In this document: positions 47,401 through 54,831 of the stretch, one piece after another
Position numbering within the stretch: position 1 is the first letter of the stretch
Layout: every line of letters begins with the position of its first letter
Assembly (NCBI RefSeq): GCF_023078475.1
Contig: NZ_CP095741.1
Span: 434,001-498,000 of the forward strand
Direction: 5' to 3'
DNA from: Luteibacter aegosomaticola
GTDB lineage: Bacteria > Pseudomonadota > Gammaproteobacteria > Xanthomonadales > Rhodanobacteraceae
Length of the DNA stretch: 64,000 nucleotides
Notes under the pieces: generated by a model
Database searches by the model: none
The model's input: the letters and a program-made list of their open reading frames with translations, nothing else
What the model was told of the DNA's origin: nothing
Translations under genes and position numbers: made by a program

Positions 47401-47870
47401 CCGAAGCTGACCGAGCGGGCCATCGCGGTGAAGATCCACGAGCCGTCACCGCTGCTTTCGGGGTAGGCGTCATCCCACAGGTAGACCAGGCCAAAGGCCG
47501 GCCAGACACGCCACAAGGCGCCCAGGGCGATCACCAGCGTGGCAGCCAGGAGAAGGGCGGCGCCAAGGCTGGGGGCCTGGGTGAGCTTGAGCAGGGGCCA
47601 GGCCACCAGCACGAACACCACGAAGGTGTAGACGGTGAACATCACGACATACGCCGAACCCCGGCGCAGCGCGGTGCGCAGGTAATTCGGCTCGGGATCG
47701 AAACCGATCGCATGGCATACCGCCGCCATGGCCAGGGTGTTGGCCAACAGCAGCGGAATAAGGGCCAGCGGTGAGGCGGTAAGGCCGGCACACGCCACGG
47801 CGGCAAGGGCGGGGAGGAACCAGGGCAGCGCCTTGATCAGCGGCGGTCGTCGACGTTTGGGATTGGCCAT
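44433..47870 (-). CDS. Membrane-anchored ankyrin-repeat protein, 1145 aa
   Basis: The N-terminal 230 residues are hydrophobic with about six predicted membrane helices (for example 13-30, 73-95, 101-120, 173-215). A linker and then about 20 ankyrin repeats follow (from about 275 to 1125), recognisable by G-x-TPL-x-AA and G-A-x-x-N/D consensus pieces such as HGRTALLAAASEGHEQIARVL. A central stretch (about 600-690) breaks the repeat pattern. Ankyrin arrays mediate protein contacts. The anchored layout suggests a large cytoplasmic-side or periplasmic scaffold, the orientation not being readable. Starts at ATG 47868-47870. It follows the YcgL-family gene by 90 bases. Function unknown. Confidence 0.82.
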   Translation of the reverse strand: MANPKRRRPPLIKALPWFLPALAAVACAGLTASPLALIPLLLANTLAMAAVCHAIGFDPEPNYLRTALRRGSAYVVMFTVYTFVVFVLVAWPLLKLTQAPSLGAALLLAATLVIALGALWRVWPAFGLVYLWDDAYPESSGDGSWIFTAMARSVSFGRHLSAEERFFSHFLPAALGLLVLAFCAVALSGLYGVLPAEMRIAALGLYAVVLLPACSLLIANRTLRALLCDRRGHIRTARADTRREPAISDAHRVPTPEPIPELSTEERQPEIRDGALLAAIRSGDVARAVALVEAGANPNTVAEPGDRDQRPVLTLAALSADTRLLRALIARGADVNRAHQGVTALLAACRDSWHGRPDAVLTLVSNGANAAATDAEGNTALHGAVLSAEPMVAAMLLDAGAPVDAVNAAGETPLAIACRAANWALARFLLEHGAKPAPVGAEPALVAAAGIADDDAEGVRVLLRHKAPVNAANAHGRTALLAAASEGHEQIARVLMQAHANPNLADRHGTTALMEASRAGATGIVQVLADAQADASPRDSHGRDALTLACQSPRAQAATVRALLAMGAQPKATGADGRSALDHATAGGRWDFVALLDPDTPLPTSLSESVLPEAGADSPLHLHDALRFGHWAVASTFASKVREWPVEELAALYVDLAAPGCDAARAWLFDHGLSAEARLAPPADDESDAQGRRLFDALLPQLPQSADALLQLMHAGASPAGAGLLGQAICRLDGEEERLTLAMLDAGADPFGADARGRTPVHMAAATGAIRLLTALLARGLDPNVRDAGGRTPLHAALEHGGDALPLVRLLVAHGADPEAADVNGETPYGLGIGHGDVERWLNWHLWPLPGRSLRASDLPAAAAAGDMQAVDRLLELGFDIDTRDAQGATALLRAAGAGQADVATHLLDAGADPATAAASGVTPLAAAVNARRDAVVERLLARGVAVDQRLPGDTTALMIAAALGYPDIVERLLAAGADTNAEDAHGHTALHAAAQYCFGSNDSLRARRLLDLLIGRAADVNKTDKDGATPLLLLLGSHMRPGTPADATHLGALVPVLLDAGAKIEHADQRGVSALHACAMHALLPPARVLLHRGANRNAADAFGRTAGDVARHLGYVDIAHELGVRANAIPSVRQTLRQPAQPE

Positions 47871-47960
47871 GCGCGCGAGTATACGGACCGTGGAAGGCCC
47901 TCGCGGTAACCTCGCGTTAACCTGCGCTCCACGTTCCGCCTATGCGCGGTTTCGGCCAGA

Positions 47961-48263
47961 TCAGGCCCGAACGATCGAGGCGTCCGGGTCGATTTCCCGG
48001 TTTAGGTTCGGCTGGTTGCAGACGCTCAGCGTTTCCTTGGGCGGCGCCTGCAGGTGCCAGCCCAGTTCCCCCAGGTTGGCGAGAACTTTCTCAGTGTCTT
48101 CCCGCGGAAGTTTGCGGTGGGGTGTGAGCTCCACCTCAAGCACGAAGCGGAGTTCGCCGAGCAGGAGGACAAGCGGCTCCGGGAGGACATCGAAGCCTTC
48201 CCGGCGGGTAAGCCACACGTAGGTATCGGGCTTGCGCTGACTGGCGTAGACGAAGCAGTGCAT
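47961..48263 (-). CDS. YcgL-domain protein
   Basis: Small (100 residue) cytoplasmic protein of the YcgL family (PF05166), recognised from the MHCFVYASQRKPDTYVWL start, VPEPL-like LPEPLVLLLGE and the Gly-rich LGELGWHLQAPP end. Function is unknown in the family. ATG at 48261-48263. It shares a strand with the ankyrin gene and diverges from fadL. Confidence 0.85.
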   Translation of the reverse strand: MHCFVYASQRKPDTYVWLTRREGFDVLPEPLVLLLGELRFVLEVELTPHRKLPREDTEKVLANLGELGWHLQAPPKETLSVCNQPNLNREIDPDASIVRA

Positions 48264-48352
48264 GACGGCAGGTCTCGCGGCGGCTCGGTACCCTAATTTA
48301 TCAAATCCCGGGCCGGCGCGTTGGGCCGAAACCGTGGGCTGTTTCAGGTTTG

Positions 48353-48370
48353 TTGCACGTGCACTTGCAA
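48353..48370. promoter_or_regulatory. Palindromic site upstream of fadL
   Basis: TTGCACGTGCACTTGCAA contains a 10-bp perfect palindrome (TGCACGTGCA) and outer arms TTGCA/TGCAA. Possible regulator-binding site for the FadL gene; no regulator is assigned. Confidence 0.4.
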
Positions 48371-48422
48371 ATTCTTGGTCAAGTCGTCCAGAGTTCCACG
48401 CCAGATTGTTAAACGCGCGTAT

Positions 48423-48447
48423 GAAAACGGCTAACTTTTACGTTTTC
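48423..48447. promoter_or_regulatory. Inverted repeat near the fadL leader
   Basis: GAAAACG, 11 bases, CGTTTTC: arms of 7 bp in an AT-rich patch 46-70 bases before the fadL start. It may be an operator or a leader hairpin. Confidence 0.35.
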
Positions 48448-48492
48448 CGCCCCGTTCGATCCCGTCAGAACAATAAGCAGGAGCCGCTTCGC

Positions 48493-49914
48493 ATGCAGAT
48501 CAAACTTCACACCCGCCCGCTGGCTATCGCCGCCCTCTCGCTGGCTATCGCCGGCGCGCTCGTGGCGCCGCAGGCGGCGCACGCCAGCGCGTTCCAGCTC
48601 AAGGAAAACAGCGCCAAGGCCCTCGGCCGCGCGTTCGCCGGTTCCGCCGCCGCGGGTGACGATGCCTCGGTCATCGTGAACAACCCGGCCGCCATGTCCA
48701 TGCTGGAAGGCAACACCTTCCAGGCCGACGTCACCGGCATCAATTTCAGCACCAAGTTCCACGGCACGGCCACGGATGCGCAGGGTCGCCCGATCTCCGG
48801 CGGCAACGGCGGCGACGCTGGCACCACCATCCCGGTCCCCGCGTTCTACTTCGCCACCAAGGTGAGCGACCGCGTGCACCTCGGCCTGGGCCTCACCGCG
48901 CCGTTCGGCTTCAAGACCGACTACGACGCTGACTGGAAGGGCCGCTACAACGCCATCAAGTCCGACTTCAAGTCGTACGACGCCACGCTGTCGGCCTCGT
49001 TCGATGTCACCGATACGTTCGCCCTCGGCGCCAGCTTCATCGCGCAGAAGACCACGGCTGAACTGACCAGCGCCATCAACTACAACAGCGCCGCCCTCGG
49101 CGTGCTGCAGCAGGGCGTGGCCGCTGGCGCCATCCCGGCTGCCGCTGCCCCGACCTACCTCGGCCTGATCAACAGCGTCGTGCCCCCGGGCAGCGATGGC
49201 ATCGCCAAGATCAAGGGTGACGACTGGGCCTACGGCTGGCAGCTCGGCGCCCTGTGGAAGCTCACCGGCCAGGATCGCCTGGCGCTGAACTACCGCAGCT
49301 CGATCAAGCACCACCTGGAAGGCACCGGCAACTTCACCGTGCCGTCGAACGTCTCGGGCCTGCTGTCGAACCCGGCGTTTGCCAGCCTGTTCCAGGGCCA
49401 GCCGCCGTTCACCCACACCGATGGCACCGCGGGCTTCGAAACCCCGGCCGTCGCGACCGCCAGCTTCTGGCACCAGGATGAGAAGTTCGGCCTGGGCTTC
49501 GACCTGTCGTGGACCAAGTGGGATTCGTTCAAGAACCTCACGGTGAACTACTCGAACCCGAACCAGCCGCCGACCAGCGAAGTTTACGAGTGGCGTAACA
49601 CGTGGTTCGCGTCGGTGGGTGGCGAGTACTACGTCACCGACAAGTTCACCGTCCGTGGCGGTATCGCTGTCGACACCACCCCGACCTACGCTGACACCCG
49701 CTCCCCGCGCGTGCCGGATTCGACCCGCAAGTGGCTCGCCTTCGGTGCTGGCTACAAGGTGTCGGAGAAGTTCGAGATCAACGCTGGCTACGCTCACATC
49801 TTCGTGAACAAGGCGCACATGAACGGCGTCAACAGCTCCACGAACGATACGCTCGTGGGCGAGAACGACGACAAGGGCAACCTGCTCAGCCTGTCGGCCA
49901 AGTACCAGTTCTGA
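48493..49914 (+). CDS. fadL: Long-chain fatty acid outer-membrane channel, FadL/OmpP1 family
   Basis: A 473-residue beta-barrel that takes up long-chain fatty acids or other hydrophobic compounds. Signal peptide ends PQAAHASA; the mature start SAFQLKENSAKALGRAFAGSAAAGDDASVIVNNPAAM (hatch region with NNPAAM) is characteristic of the FadL family. The C-terminus LSAKYQF is the usual aromatic barrel end. Start set at ATG 48493 with CAGGAG upstream; longer in-frame readings lack a signal peptide at the start. A strong terminator follows. Confidence 0.93.
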   Translation: MQIKLHTRPLAIAALSLAIAGALVAPQAAHASAFQLKENSAKALGRAFAGSAAAGDDASVIVNNPAAMSMLEGNTFQADVTGINFSTKFHGTATDAQGRPISGGNGGDAGTTIPVPAFYFATKVSDRVHLGLGLTAPFGFKTDYDADWKGRYNAIKSDFKSYDATLSASFDVTDTFALGASFIAQKTTAELTSAINYNSAALGVLQQGVAAGAIPAAAAPTYLGLINSVVPPGSDGIAKIKGDDWAYGWQLGALWKLTGQDRLALNYRSSIKHHLEGTGNFTVPSNVSGLLSNPAFASLFQGQPPFTHTDGTAGFETPAVATASFWHQDEKFGLGFDLSWTKWDSFKNLTVNYSNPNQPPTSEVYEWRNTWFASVGGEYYVTDKFTVRGGIAVDTTPTYADTRSPRVPDSTRKWLAFGAGYKVSEKFEINAGYAHIFVNKAHMNGVNSSTNDTLVGENDDKGNLLSLSAKYQF

Positions 49915-49936
49915 TCGCTCAGGCGACCAGCAGCTG

Positions 49937-49971
49937 AAAAAAAACCTCCCCGGCAACGGGGAGGTTTTTTT
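49937..49971. terminator. Bidirectional Rho-independent terminator
   Basis: A-run, CCTCCCCG stem with GCAA loop, CGGGGAGG, T-run of seven. Terminates fadL; the A-run allows action in the other direction (gshA). Confidence 0.9.
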
Positions 49972-49982
49972 ATGCCTACCGT

Positions 49983-50077
49983 GTAGGAGCCCACCCTGTG
50001 GGCGACATCTTTCGCGAAAGCGCCGCAGGCCCTGTGGCGGCTGTACGAAAGATGTCGCCCACAGGGTGGGCTCCTAC
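49983..50077. repeat. REP-pair element, long type (third copy)
   Basis: Nearly the same as the 12632 element: left unit GTAGGAGCCCACC...CTTTCGCG, right unit CGAAAGATGTCGCCC...CTCCTAC. It ends two bases before the gshA stop codon. Confidence 0.88.
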
Positions 50078-50079
50078 GA

Positions 50080-51450
50080 TTAGTAGGCGTATTCCTTGAA
50101 AACGGGATCCACGCTGCCGTTCCATTTGCCGTGGAATTGCTCCAGCTTCGTATCCGCCTGGGTCTTGCCCGAGAGCGCGATCTCCAGCAGCGGTTCGATG
50201 TAGATGGACTCATCCGCGCCGCGCGAGCTGAGCACGTTGCGACGCTTCAGGCCGTGGTCGGCGATCTTCAGTGCTTCGAGCGAAAGCTCGCGCACCGTGT
50301 GGTTACGGAACTCGAGATCCAGCGCATGCTTCGGCACGCCATCACGCAGCGCGTGGCGCTCGGCCTTGCTGAAATCCTTCACCAGATCCCATGCGGCATC
50401 GAGCGCCACGTCGTCGTACAGCAGACCCACCCAGAACGCGGGCAGGGCGCACAGCTGGTTCCACGGGCTCGCATCGGCGCCGCGCATTTCCAGGTACTGC
50501 TTGAGGCGTACTTCCGGGAAGGCGGTGGTGAGGTGGTCGGCCCAGTCCTTGATCGTGGGCTTCACGCCCGGCAGCGCCGCGAGTTCGCCGCGCATGAACT
50601 TCTTGAAATCCTGGCCCGACAGGTCGACGTACTTGCCATCGCGATAGCTGAAATACATCGGCACATCGAGGATGTAATCCACGTAGCGCTCGTAGCCGAA
50701 GCCGTCTTCGAACACGAAATCGAGCATGCCCGTACGGTCGGCATCGGTATCCGTCCACACATGCGAACGGAACGACTTGTAGCCATTCGGCTTGCCTTCG
50801 GTAAACGGCGAGTTGGCGAAGAGCGCAGTGGCGATCGGCTGCAGGGCCAGGGCCACGCGGAACTTCTTCACCATGTCGGCTTCAGTCGCGTAATCCAGGT
50901 TGACCTGCACGGTGCAGGTGCGGGTCATCATGTCCAAACCGAGCGAGCCGACCTTCGGCATGTACTCGCGCATGATCTTGTAGCGGCCCTTGGGCATCCA
51001 AGGCATCTGGTCGCGGCGCCACTTCGGCTGGAAGCCCATACCGAGGAAGCCGATGCCGAACTCGTCGGCCACCGAGCGCACTTCCTGCAGGTGGGTGCTG
51101 ACTTCGTCGCAGGTCTGGTGGATGGATTCCAGCGGCGCGCCAGAGAGCTCCAGCTGGCCGGCCGGCTCCAGGGTGATGTTGGCCTTACCCTTGGTCAGCG
51201 CGACCGGCGTCTCGCCTTCACGGGCGATCTGCCAATCGAAACGCTCGGCCAGCCCCTCGAGAATGGCCCGGATGCCGGGGCGCTCGCCTTCGAAGGGCGG
51301 CGGGGTCAGGTCATCGGTATAGAAGCCGAACTTCTCGTGCTCGGTGCCAATGCGCCACTGCTCGCGCGGCTTTTCGCCCTCGGCGAGGTTGGCGACCAGA
51401 TCGTTACGGTCACCGATGGGCGTGCTCTTGGCGGCGCTGGGAATGGACAC
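50080..51450 (-). CDS. gshA: Glutamate-cysteine ligase (plant/alphaproteobacterial-type GCL)
   Basis: First enzyme of glutathione synthesis, joining glutamate and cysteine. The 456-residue protein belongs to the GCS2-type group used by Xanthomonads and plants rather than the E. coli type. Indicative: WRIGTEHEKFGF near the start, LEPAGQLELSGAPL, PKGRYKIMREYMPKVGSLGLDMMTRTCTVQVNLDY and LEMRGADASPWNQLCALPAFWVGL. GTG start at 51448-51450 chosen for its AAGGAAA ribosome-binding site and the agreement of the N-terminus; a longer in-frame ATG reading begins at 51507. Confidence 0.93.
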   Translation of the reverse strand: MSIPSAAKSTPIGDRNDLVANLAEGEKPREQWRIGTEHEKFGFYTDDLTPPPFEGERPGIRAILEGLAERFDWQIAREGETPVALTKGKANITLEPAGQLELSGAPLESIHQTCDEVSTHLQEVRSVADEFGIGFLGMGFQPKWRRDQMPWMPKGRYKIMREYMPKVGSLGLDMMTRTCTVQVNLDYATEADMVKKFRVALALQPIATALFANSPFTEGKPNGYKSFRSHVWTDTDADRTGMLDFVFEDGFGYERYVDYILDVPMYFSYRDGKYVDLSGQDFKKFMRGELAALPGVKPTIKDWADHLTTAFPEVRLKQYLEMRGADASPWNQLCALPAFWVGLLYDDVALDAAWDLVKDFSKAERHALRDGVPKHALDLEFRNHTVRELSLEALKIADHGLKRRNVLSSRGADESIYIEPLLEIALSGKTQADTKLEQFHGKWNGSVDPVFKEYAY

Positions 51451-51815
51451 TTCACTTTCCTTGGCAATAGACGGCAGGGGCCGTAGCCGCCCCACATGGG
51501 GGCGCATGTCGCCCGGGAAAAGGTGTCATGCCCGCGGCGGAGGTTAACAAAAGTTGCCCGCGCTACGCGCACTCATGTGCAGCCCCAAAAGTAGATCAAG
51601 CTCGCAAGGAAGGTCGGCCTATACTGAACGAGTTAGCTATTTGAGTTCTGTAAATGATTCGACCTAGCCGAAGCTCGGGGTTGCCCGTTCGCGCACTAAT
51701 GGCCTGACCTTCGATAAGGTCGGTTCGTGGACGTCCGGCGGCATAGCTTATTACTCACGAAGCAAGAATTCGCTAGGATTGGACCCAGGGCAGCAGGGAA
51801 CGGCACGGACTAGCT
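51451..51815. other. Intergenic region at the left edge of the inserted cassette (365 bp)
   Basis: No gene seen. From about 51550 the sequence changes to lower GC. It contains a possible -10 (TATACT, 51620-51625) without a convincing -35 and the GACCTT/AAGGTC repeat. It should hold the gshA promoter (leftward) and the cassette promoter (rightward). No tRNA end or direct repeat matching the right side was recognised. Confidence 0.5.
51706..51721. repeat. Inverted repeat upstream of the methyltransferase cassette
   Basis: GACCTT-CGAT-AAGGTC, perfect 6-bp arms, about 95 bases before the methyltransferase start. Candidate operator, for instance for autoregulation by a cassette product; this is inference. 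Confidence 0.4.
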
Positions 51816-53021
51816 ATGACGCAGCTAATTCCCTACATGGGGACTAAAAGGAATTTGGCAGGCGCCGTCGCCGCCCTCGTCGGAGAGAGTGGCCCTGGGC
51901 CACTATTGGATGTGTTCGCCGGAATGTGTGCTGTTGGGCGCGCCGTAGGAACAACACGTCCCGTATGGACGAATGATGTACAGCACTTCGCCCATGCGGT
52001 TGCGGGGGCAACGTTTTGTTCGACAAAGCTGGCGCCGACAGGAGCCTCTATCCACGACCTGTGCTCATCAGTCTATCTTGGGCAATTGGCGAGGCTTCGG
52101 GGCGAATTTTCGGAGGAGCTTCAAGCGGAACGGATAGCATTGTCTTTAAGAGGTGCTTCCGGCTATGAGCGCGTATTTGACTATTCAGTCGAGCGCGCCA
52201 ACTCCCTCATGAGCGGCCTGGGCCAGCTACCGTATGATCTGTTCACGCGACGGTTCGGTGGCACCTACTTCGGCTATGAGCAAGCTATTGATTTCGATGC
52301 GCTCCGTATGGCGCTCGACAATCTTCGAACCGCCGGTCGGATCTGCTATGAGGAGCATCGCTGGTCCGTAATTGGTTTATGTGTCGCACTGTCAAGGTGC
52401 TCGACGACCACGGGGCACTTCGCTCAGGCACTTCGCCCGAAGGATCAGACTTTCCGTCGATTTAGAGCCCAGCGATTGAGGTCGCTGCGTCTTGAGTGGA
52501 TTCGGGCGATGGATCAGCTTTTGCCAATAGGCTCACGCCAGTGGCGCGCTAGAAATCAAGCCTTTCGTAGCGATGCCCTCGAGCTTCTCGCGGAAGTCAC
52601 GCGCCGTAGCCAGACCCCGTCTGTCATTTACGCTGATCCCCCCTACACGGCCGATCAGTATTCGCGCTACTACCATGTGTACGAGACGGCCTTGTTGTAC
52701 GACTATCCCGCCGCAGCGGGGCGTGGAATGTATCGCGAAAACCGGCATGCGTCATCGTTCTCCCATAAGACGTCGGTTGAGCGTTCGTTCGAGGAGCTCG
52801 TTAGACAGGCGGCCGACTTGCGAGCGGACCTCATTATTAGCTATCCCGCGAATGGGCTGCTTGACGACTCAAGAAGAAAGATTCCAGCTTTGATGGCGCG
52901 TCACTTTAAGTGTCGGCCGCAGGTGCTGGAGATTGACTACTCACATTCTACGATGGGCGCATCCAAAGGTACGCAGCGCCAAGCCGTGACTGAGATTCTA
53001 TACAGGGCGAAATTCAGATGA
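51816..53021 (+). CDS. D12-class DNA adenine N6-methyltransferase
   Basis: A 401-residue enzyme expected to methylate adenine in DNA using S-adenosylmethionine. N-terminal IPYMGTKRNL (5-14) corresponds to the Y-x-G-x-K start of Dam/D12 enzymes; SAM-binding motif I is LLDVFAGMCAVG (30-41); catalytic motif IV is DPPY (274-277) in SVIYADPPYTADQYSRYY. Length exceeds Dam (278), with a long target-recognition segment between motifs I and IV. Lower GC than the flanking genes. Overlaps the ParB-like gene by four bases (ATGA), and no restriction endonuclease gene of a known type adjoins. The target sequence is unknown. Confidence 0.85.
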   Translation: MTQLIPYMGTKRNLAGAVAALVGESGPGPLLDVFAGMCAVGRAVGTTRPVWTNDVQHFAHAVAGATFCSTKLAPTGASIHDLCSSVYLGQLARLRGEFSEELQAERIALSLRGASGYERVFDYSVERANSLMSGLGQLPYDLFTRRFGGTYFGYEQAIDFDALRMALDNLRTAGRICYEEHRWSVIGLCVALSRCSTTTGHFAQALRPKDQTFRRFRAQRLRSLRLEWIRAMDQLLPIGSRQWRARNQAFRSDALELLAEVTRRSQTPSVIYADPPYTADQYSRYYHVYETALLYDYPAAAGRGMYRENRHASSFSHKTSVERSFEELVRQAADLRADLIISYPANGLLDDSRRKIPALMARHFKCRPQVLEIDYSHSTMGASKGTQRQAVTEILYRAKFR

Positions 53022-53974
53022 GCGAAGCACAGAAGCTCAAGCAAGTAGCACCTGCAGATATCCGCCCGAATCCGGAAAATCCTCGACTTGTTTTTCGTCA
53101 GGAGGAGATGGAAAGCTTGATGCTCTCCATTGACCGGCATGGAATTCAGGTGCCGCTTACGGTCTACAAGGATGGAGACCACTACACGCTTCTCGACGGC
53201 GAGAGGCGATGGCGCTGCGCTACTAAGCTGAATCTTCGTGTTGTACCTGTAATTATCCAAGCACGACCATCCGAGCTAGAGAATCTGGTTCTGATGTACA
53301 ACATTCATTCGCTGCGGGAGCAGTGGGACTATTACACGATTGCCTCGAAGCTTCAGCGGGTTATCGAGCTGTACACGCTTGAGTTCAGTGAGGTGCCGAA
53401 CGAAATCAAGCTGTCCGAGTTGACCGGGTTAACCAGGGGGGCGATTCGCCGCTGTCAGTTACTTATCGACTTACCGTCCAGATTCAAAGATCTTCTCCTT
53501 CAGGAGCTTGAGAAGCCGAAGTCGAGTCAGCGGCTTTCAGAGGATTTTTTCATCGAGATGGAGCGGTCGCTGAAGACGGTTACTCGTCGGCTGCCCGAAT
53601 ACGCCAAGAACATCGACGACATCCGAGATGTACTTGTCGAGAAGTTTCAAGGCGGAGTGATTTCGGCGGTCACCGATTTCCGGCAGCTTTCGAAGATCGC
53701 GACTGCGGTTCACTCGCTCGGCCTTAAGGAGAGGGTGGCTCGAAAAGCACTTGATAAGGTATTCGATGCAGGAAAGTCGACAAGCATCCGAGAGGCGTAT
53801 GAATCGACGGTCGCGTTCGAATATGTCGAAAAGCGCGCATCTCGGCTCGTCGTTGGGTTGACTGAATTCTTGGAGGCAGTCGAAGACGAGGAGCGCGCCG
53901 AAGAGCTCGATGCAGAGCTTAAGACGTCATTGCGTGAGCTTCATGCTCATATCGAAGCCGTACTGGGGAGCTGA
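53018..53974 (+). CDS. ParB/Srx-fold protein (ParB-like)
   Basis: A 318-residue protein. The N-terminal ParB nuclease/CTPase-type domain has NPENPRLVF (18-26), a strand-helix region, and the phosphate-binding LLDGERRWRCA (58-68, GERR at 61-64). A stretch like the ParB box with Asn/Arg (NIHSLREQWDYYTIASKL, about 95-112) and a helix-turn-helix region (about 120-150, LSELTGLTRGAIRRCQLL) follow. The C-terminal half is helical and charged, with an acidic end. No ParA gene is near, so it is not a chromosome-partition pair. Starts within the methyltransferase stop (ATGA) and ends two bases before the third gene. Role in the cassette unknown; DNA binding or sensing is a reasonable guess. Confidence 0.8.
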   Translation: MSEAQKLKQVAPADIRPNPENPRLVFRQEEMESLMLSIDRHGIQVPLTVYKDGDHYTLLDGERRWRCATKLNLRVVPVIIQARPSELENLVLMYNIHSLREQWDYYTIASKLQRVIELYTLEFSEVPNEIKLSELTGLTRGAIRRCQLLIDLPSRFKDLLLQELEKPKSSQRLSEDFFIEMERSLKTVTRRLPEYAKNIDDIRDVLVEKFQGGVISAVTDFRQLSKIATAVHSLGLKERVARKALDKVFDAGKSTSIREAYESTVAFEYVEKRASRLVVGLTEFLEAVEDEERAEELDAELKTSLRELHAHIEAVLGS

Positions 53975-53976
53975 AG

Positions 53977-54831
53977 ATGTCCTCAGGGGAAATCACGTCG
54001 GGTTCAACCTTTCTGTCGGTCGCCGCGCAGGCGTTTTTTGAACACACCTATCAGACGAAATCGATAAGTTCGGGACAGCCGATTGATCGTGACTTGAATT
54101 GGAGTCCGTCCCTCAGCTTCAAAACGAATAGTCATCGAATGATCGTGGCTGAAGTCTCCCCCGATAAGCCCTATCCCCTGATTCTGAGGATGAGGCGTGC
54201 GGATATTCTTGGCCTCAATATGCCCATTGCTGTGTATTCAGTGTGTCCTGAGCAGGCATATCTAGATGATCAGGCTCAAGTTAAGGAGCTCATGTCGCAC
54301 GGATATGGATTGCTGACGGTTGATGCAGCCGGGATCGTCACGCGGCGAAGCTCGTGTGTGCCTCTAATTCAGTTGATCCCTGCGAATGAATTTGCTGACG
54401 CGATGAAGGGGCTGCCTGGTTCGATTCGCGCGCGACTGGCCGAATCATTTGAACGTTACAACAGCGATCCGTTGTCGGGTGTGTCGGATATTGCAGAGGT
54501 ATTTGAGGGGCTTGTCCTGAAGGCTGGGCGTGACGCTGTCAAAAAGGGCTGGCTTTCTAAGAGTGATGCGAAAGCGGGTGCGCCAGCGAGTACGTTACTG
54601 GCTATGCAGCAGTCGCAAAAGTTCAAAAACGCCGCCGCTGCGATCGGTGGGGCGCAGAGTTATATCAGTGAGTACCGAAATACGGCGCACCATACGCCAA
54701 AGAACAAAGAGCAGGCAGCAAAAAAGTATCGAGACTGCCGACACGGGTTCCTAGAAGGCCTTCGCAAGATCCCGCCGTTTCGCACCGCAATGAAGAATTT
54801 GGGCTTAACCGGTGGCCTCGAGAAAATTTGA
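53977..54831 (+). CDS. HEPN-motif protein of the methyltransferase cassette
   Basis: A 284-residue soluble protein with two parts. Residues about 15-140 look like an alpha/beta domain with a strand-strand pattern (RDLNWSPSLSF, then HRMIVAEVS) that faintly resembles PD-(D/E)xK nuclease folds, but the catalytic Lys is not evident. Residues about 150-284 are helical and contain RNTAHH at 234-239, an exact match to the HEPN ribonuclease motif R-[N/H/D]-x3-H, followed by a basic helix. HEPN proteins are common toxins and abortive-infection effectors. The gene starts two bases after the ParB-like stop. Lower GC. Function inferred from motif and context only. Confidence 0.6.
   Translation: MSSGEITSGSTFLSVAAQAFFEHTYQTKSISSGQPIDRDLNWSPSLSFKTNSHRMIVAEVSPDKPYPLILRMRRADILGLNMPIAVYSVCPEQAYLDDQAQVKELMSHGYGLLTVDAAGIVTRRSSCVPLIQLIPANEFADAMKGLPGSIRARLAESFERYNSDPLSGVSDIAEVFEGLVLKAGRDAVKKGWLSKSDAKAGAPASTLLAMQQSQKFKNAAAAIGGAQSYISEYRNTAHHTPKNKEQAAKKYRDCRHGFLEGLRKIPPFRTAMKNLGLTGGLEKI

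Noticed and set aside
51620..51625. TATACT as -10 of the methyltransferase cassette
   Set aside because: No acceptable -35 at 16-18 bases upstream.
53977..54400. PD-(D/E)xK nuclease domain in the N-terminal half of the HEPN-motif protein
   Set aside because: The strand pattern is suggestive, but no x-K follows the Glu in IVAEVS, so a catalytic assignment is not supported.
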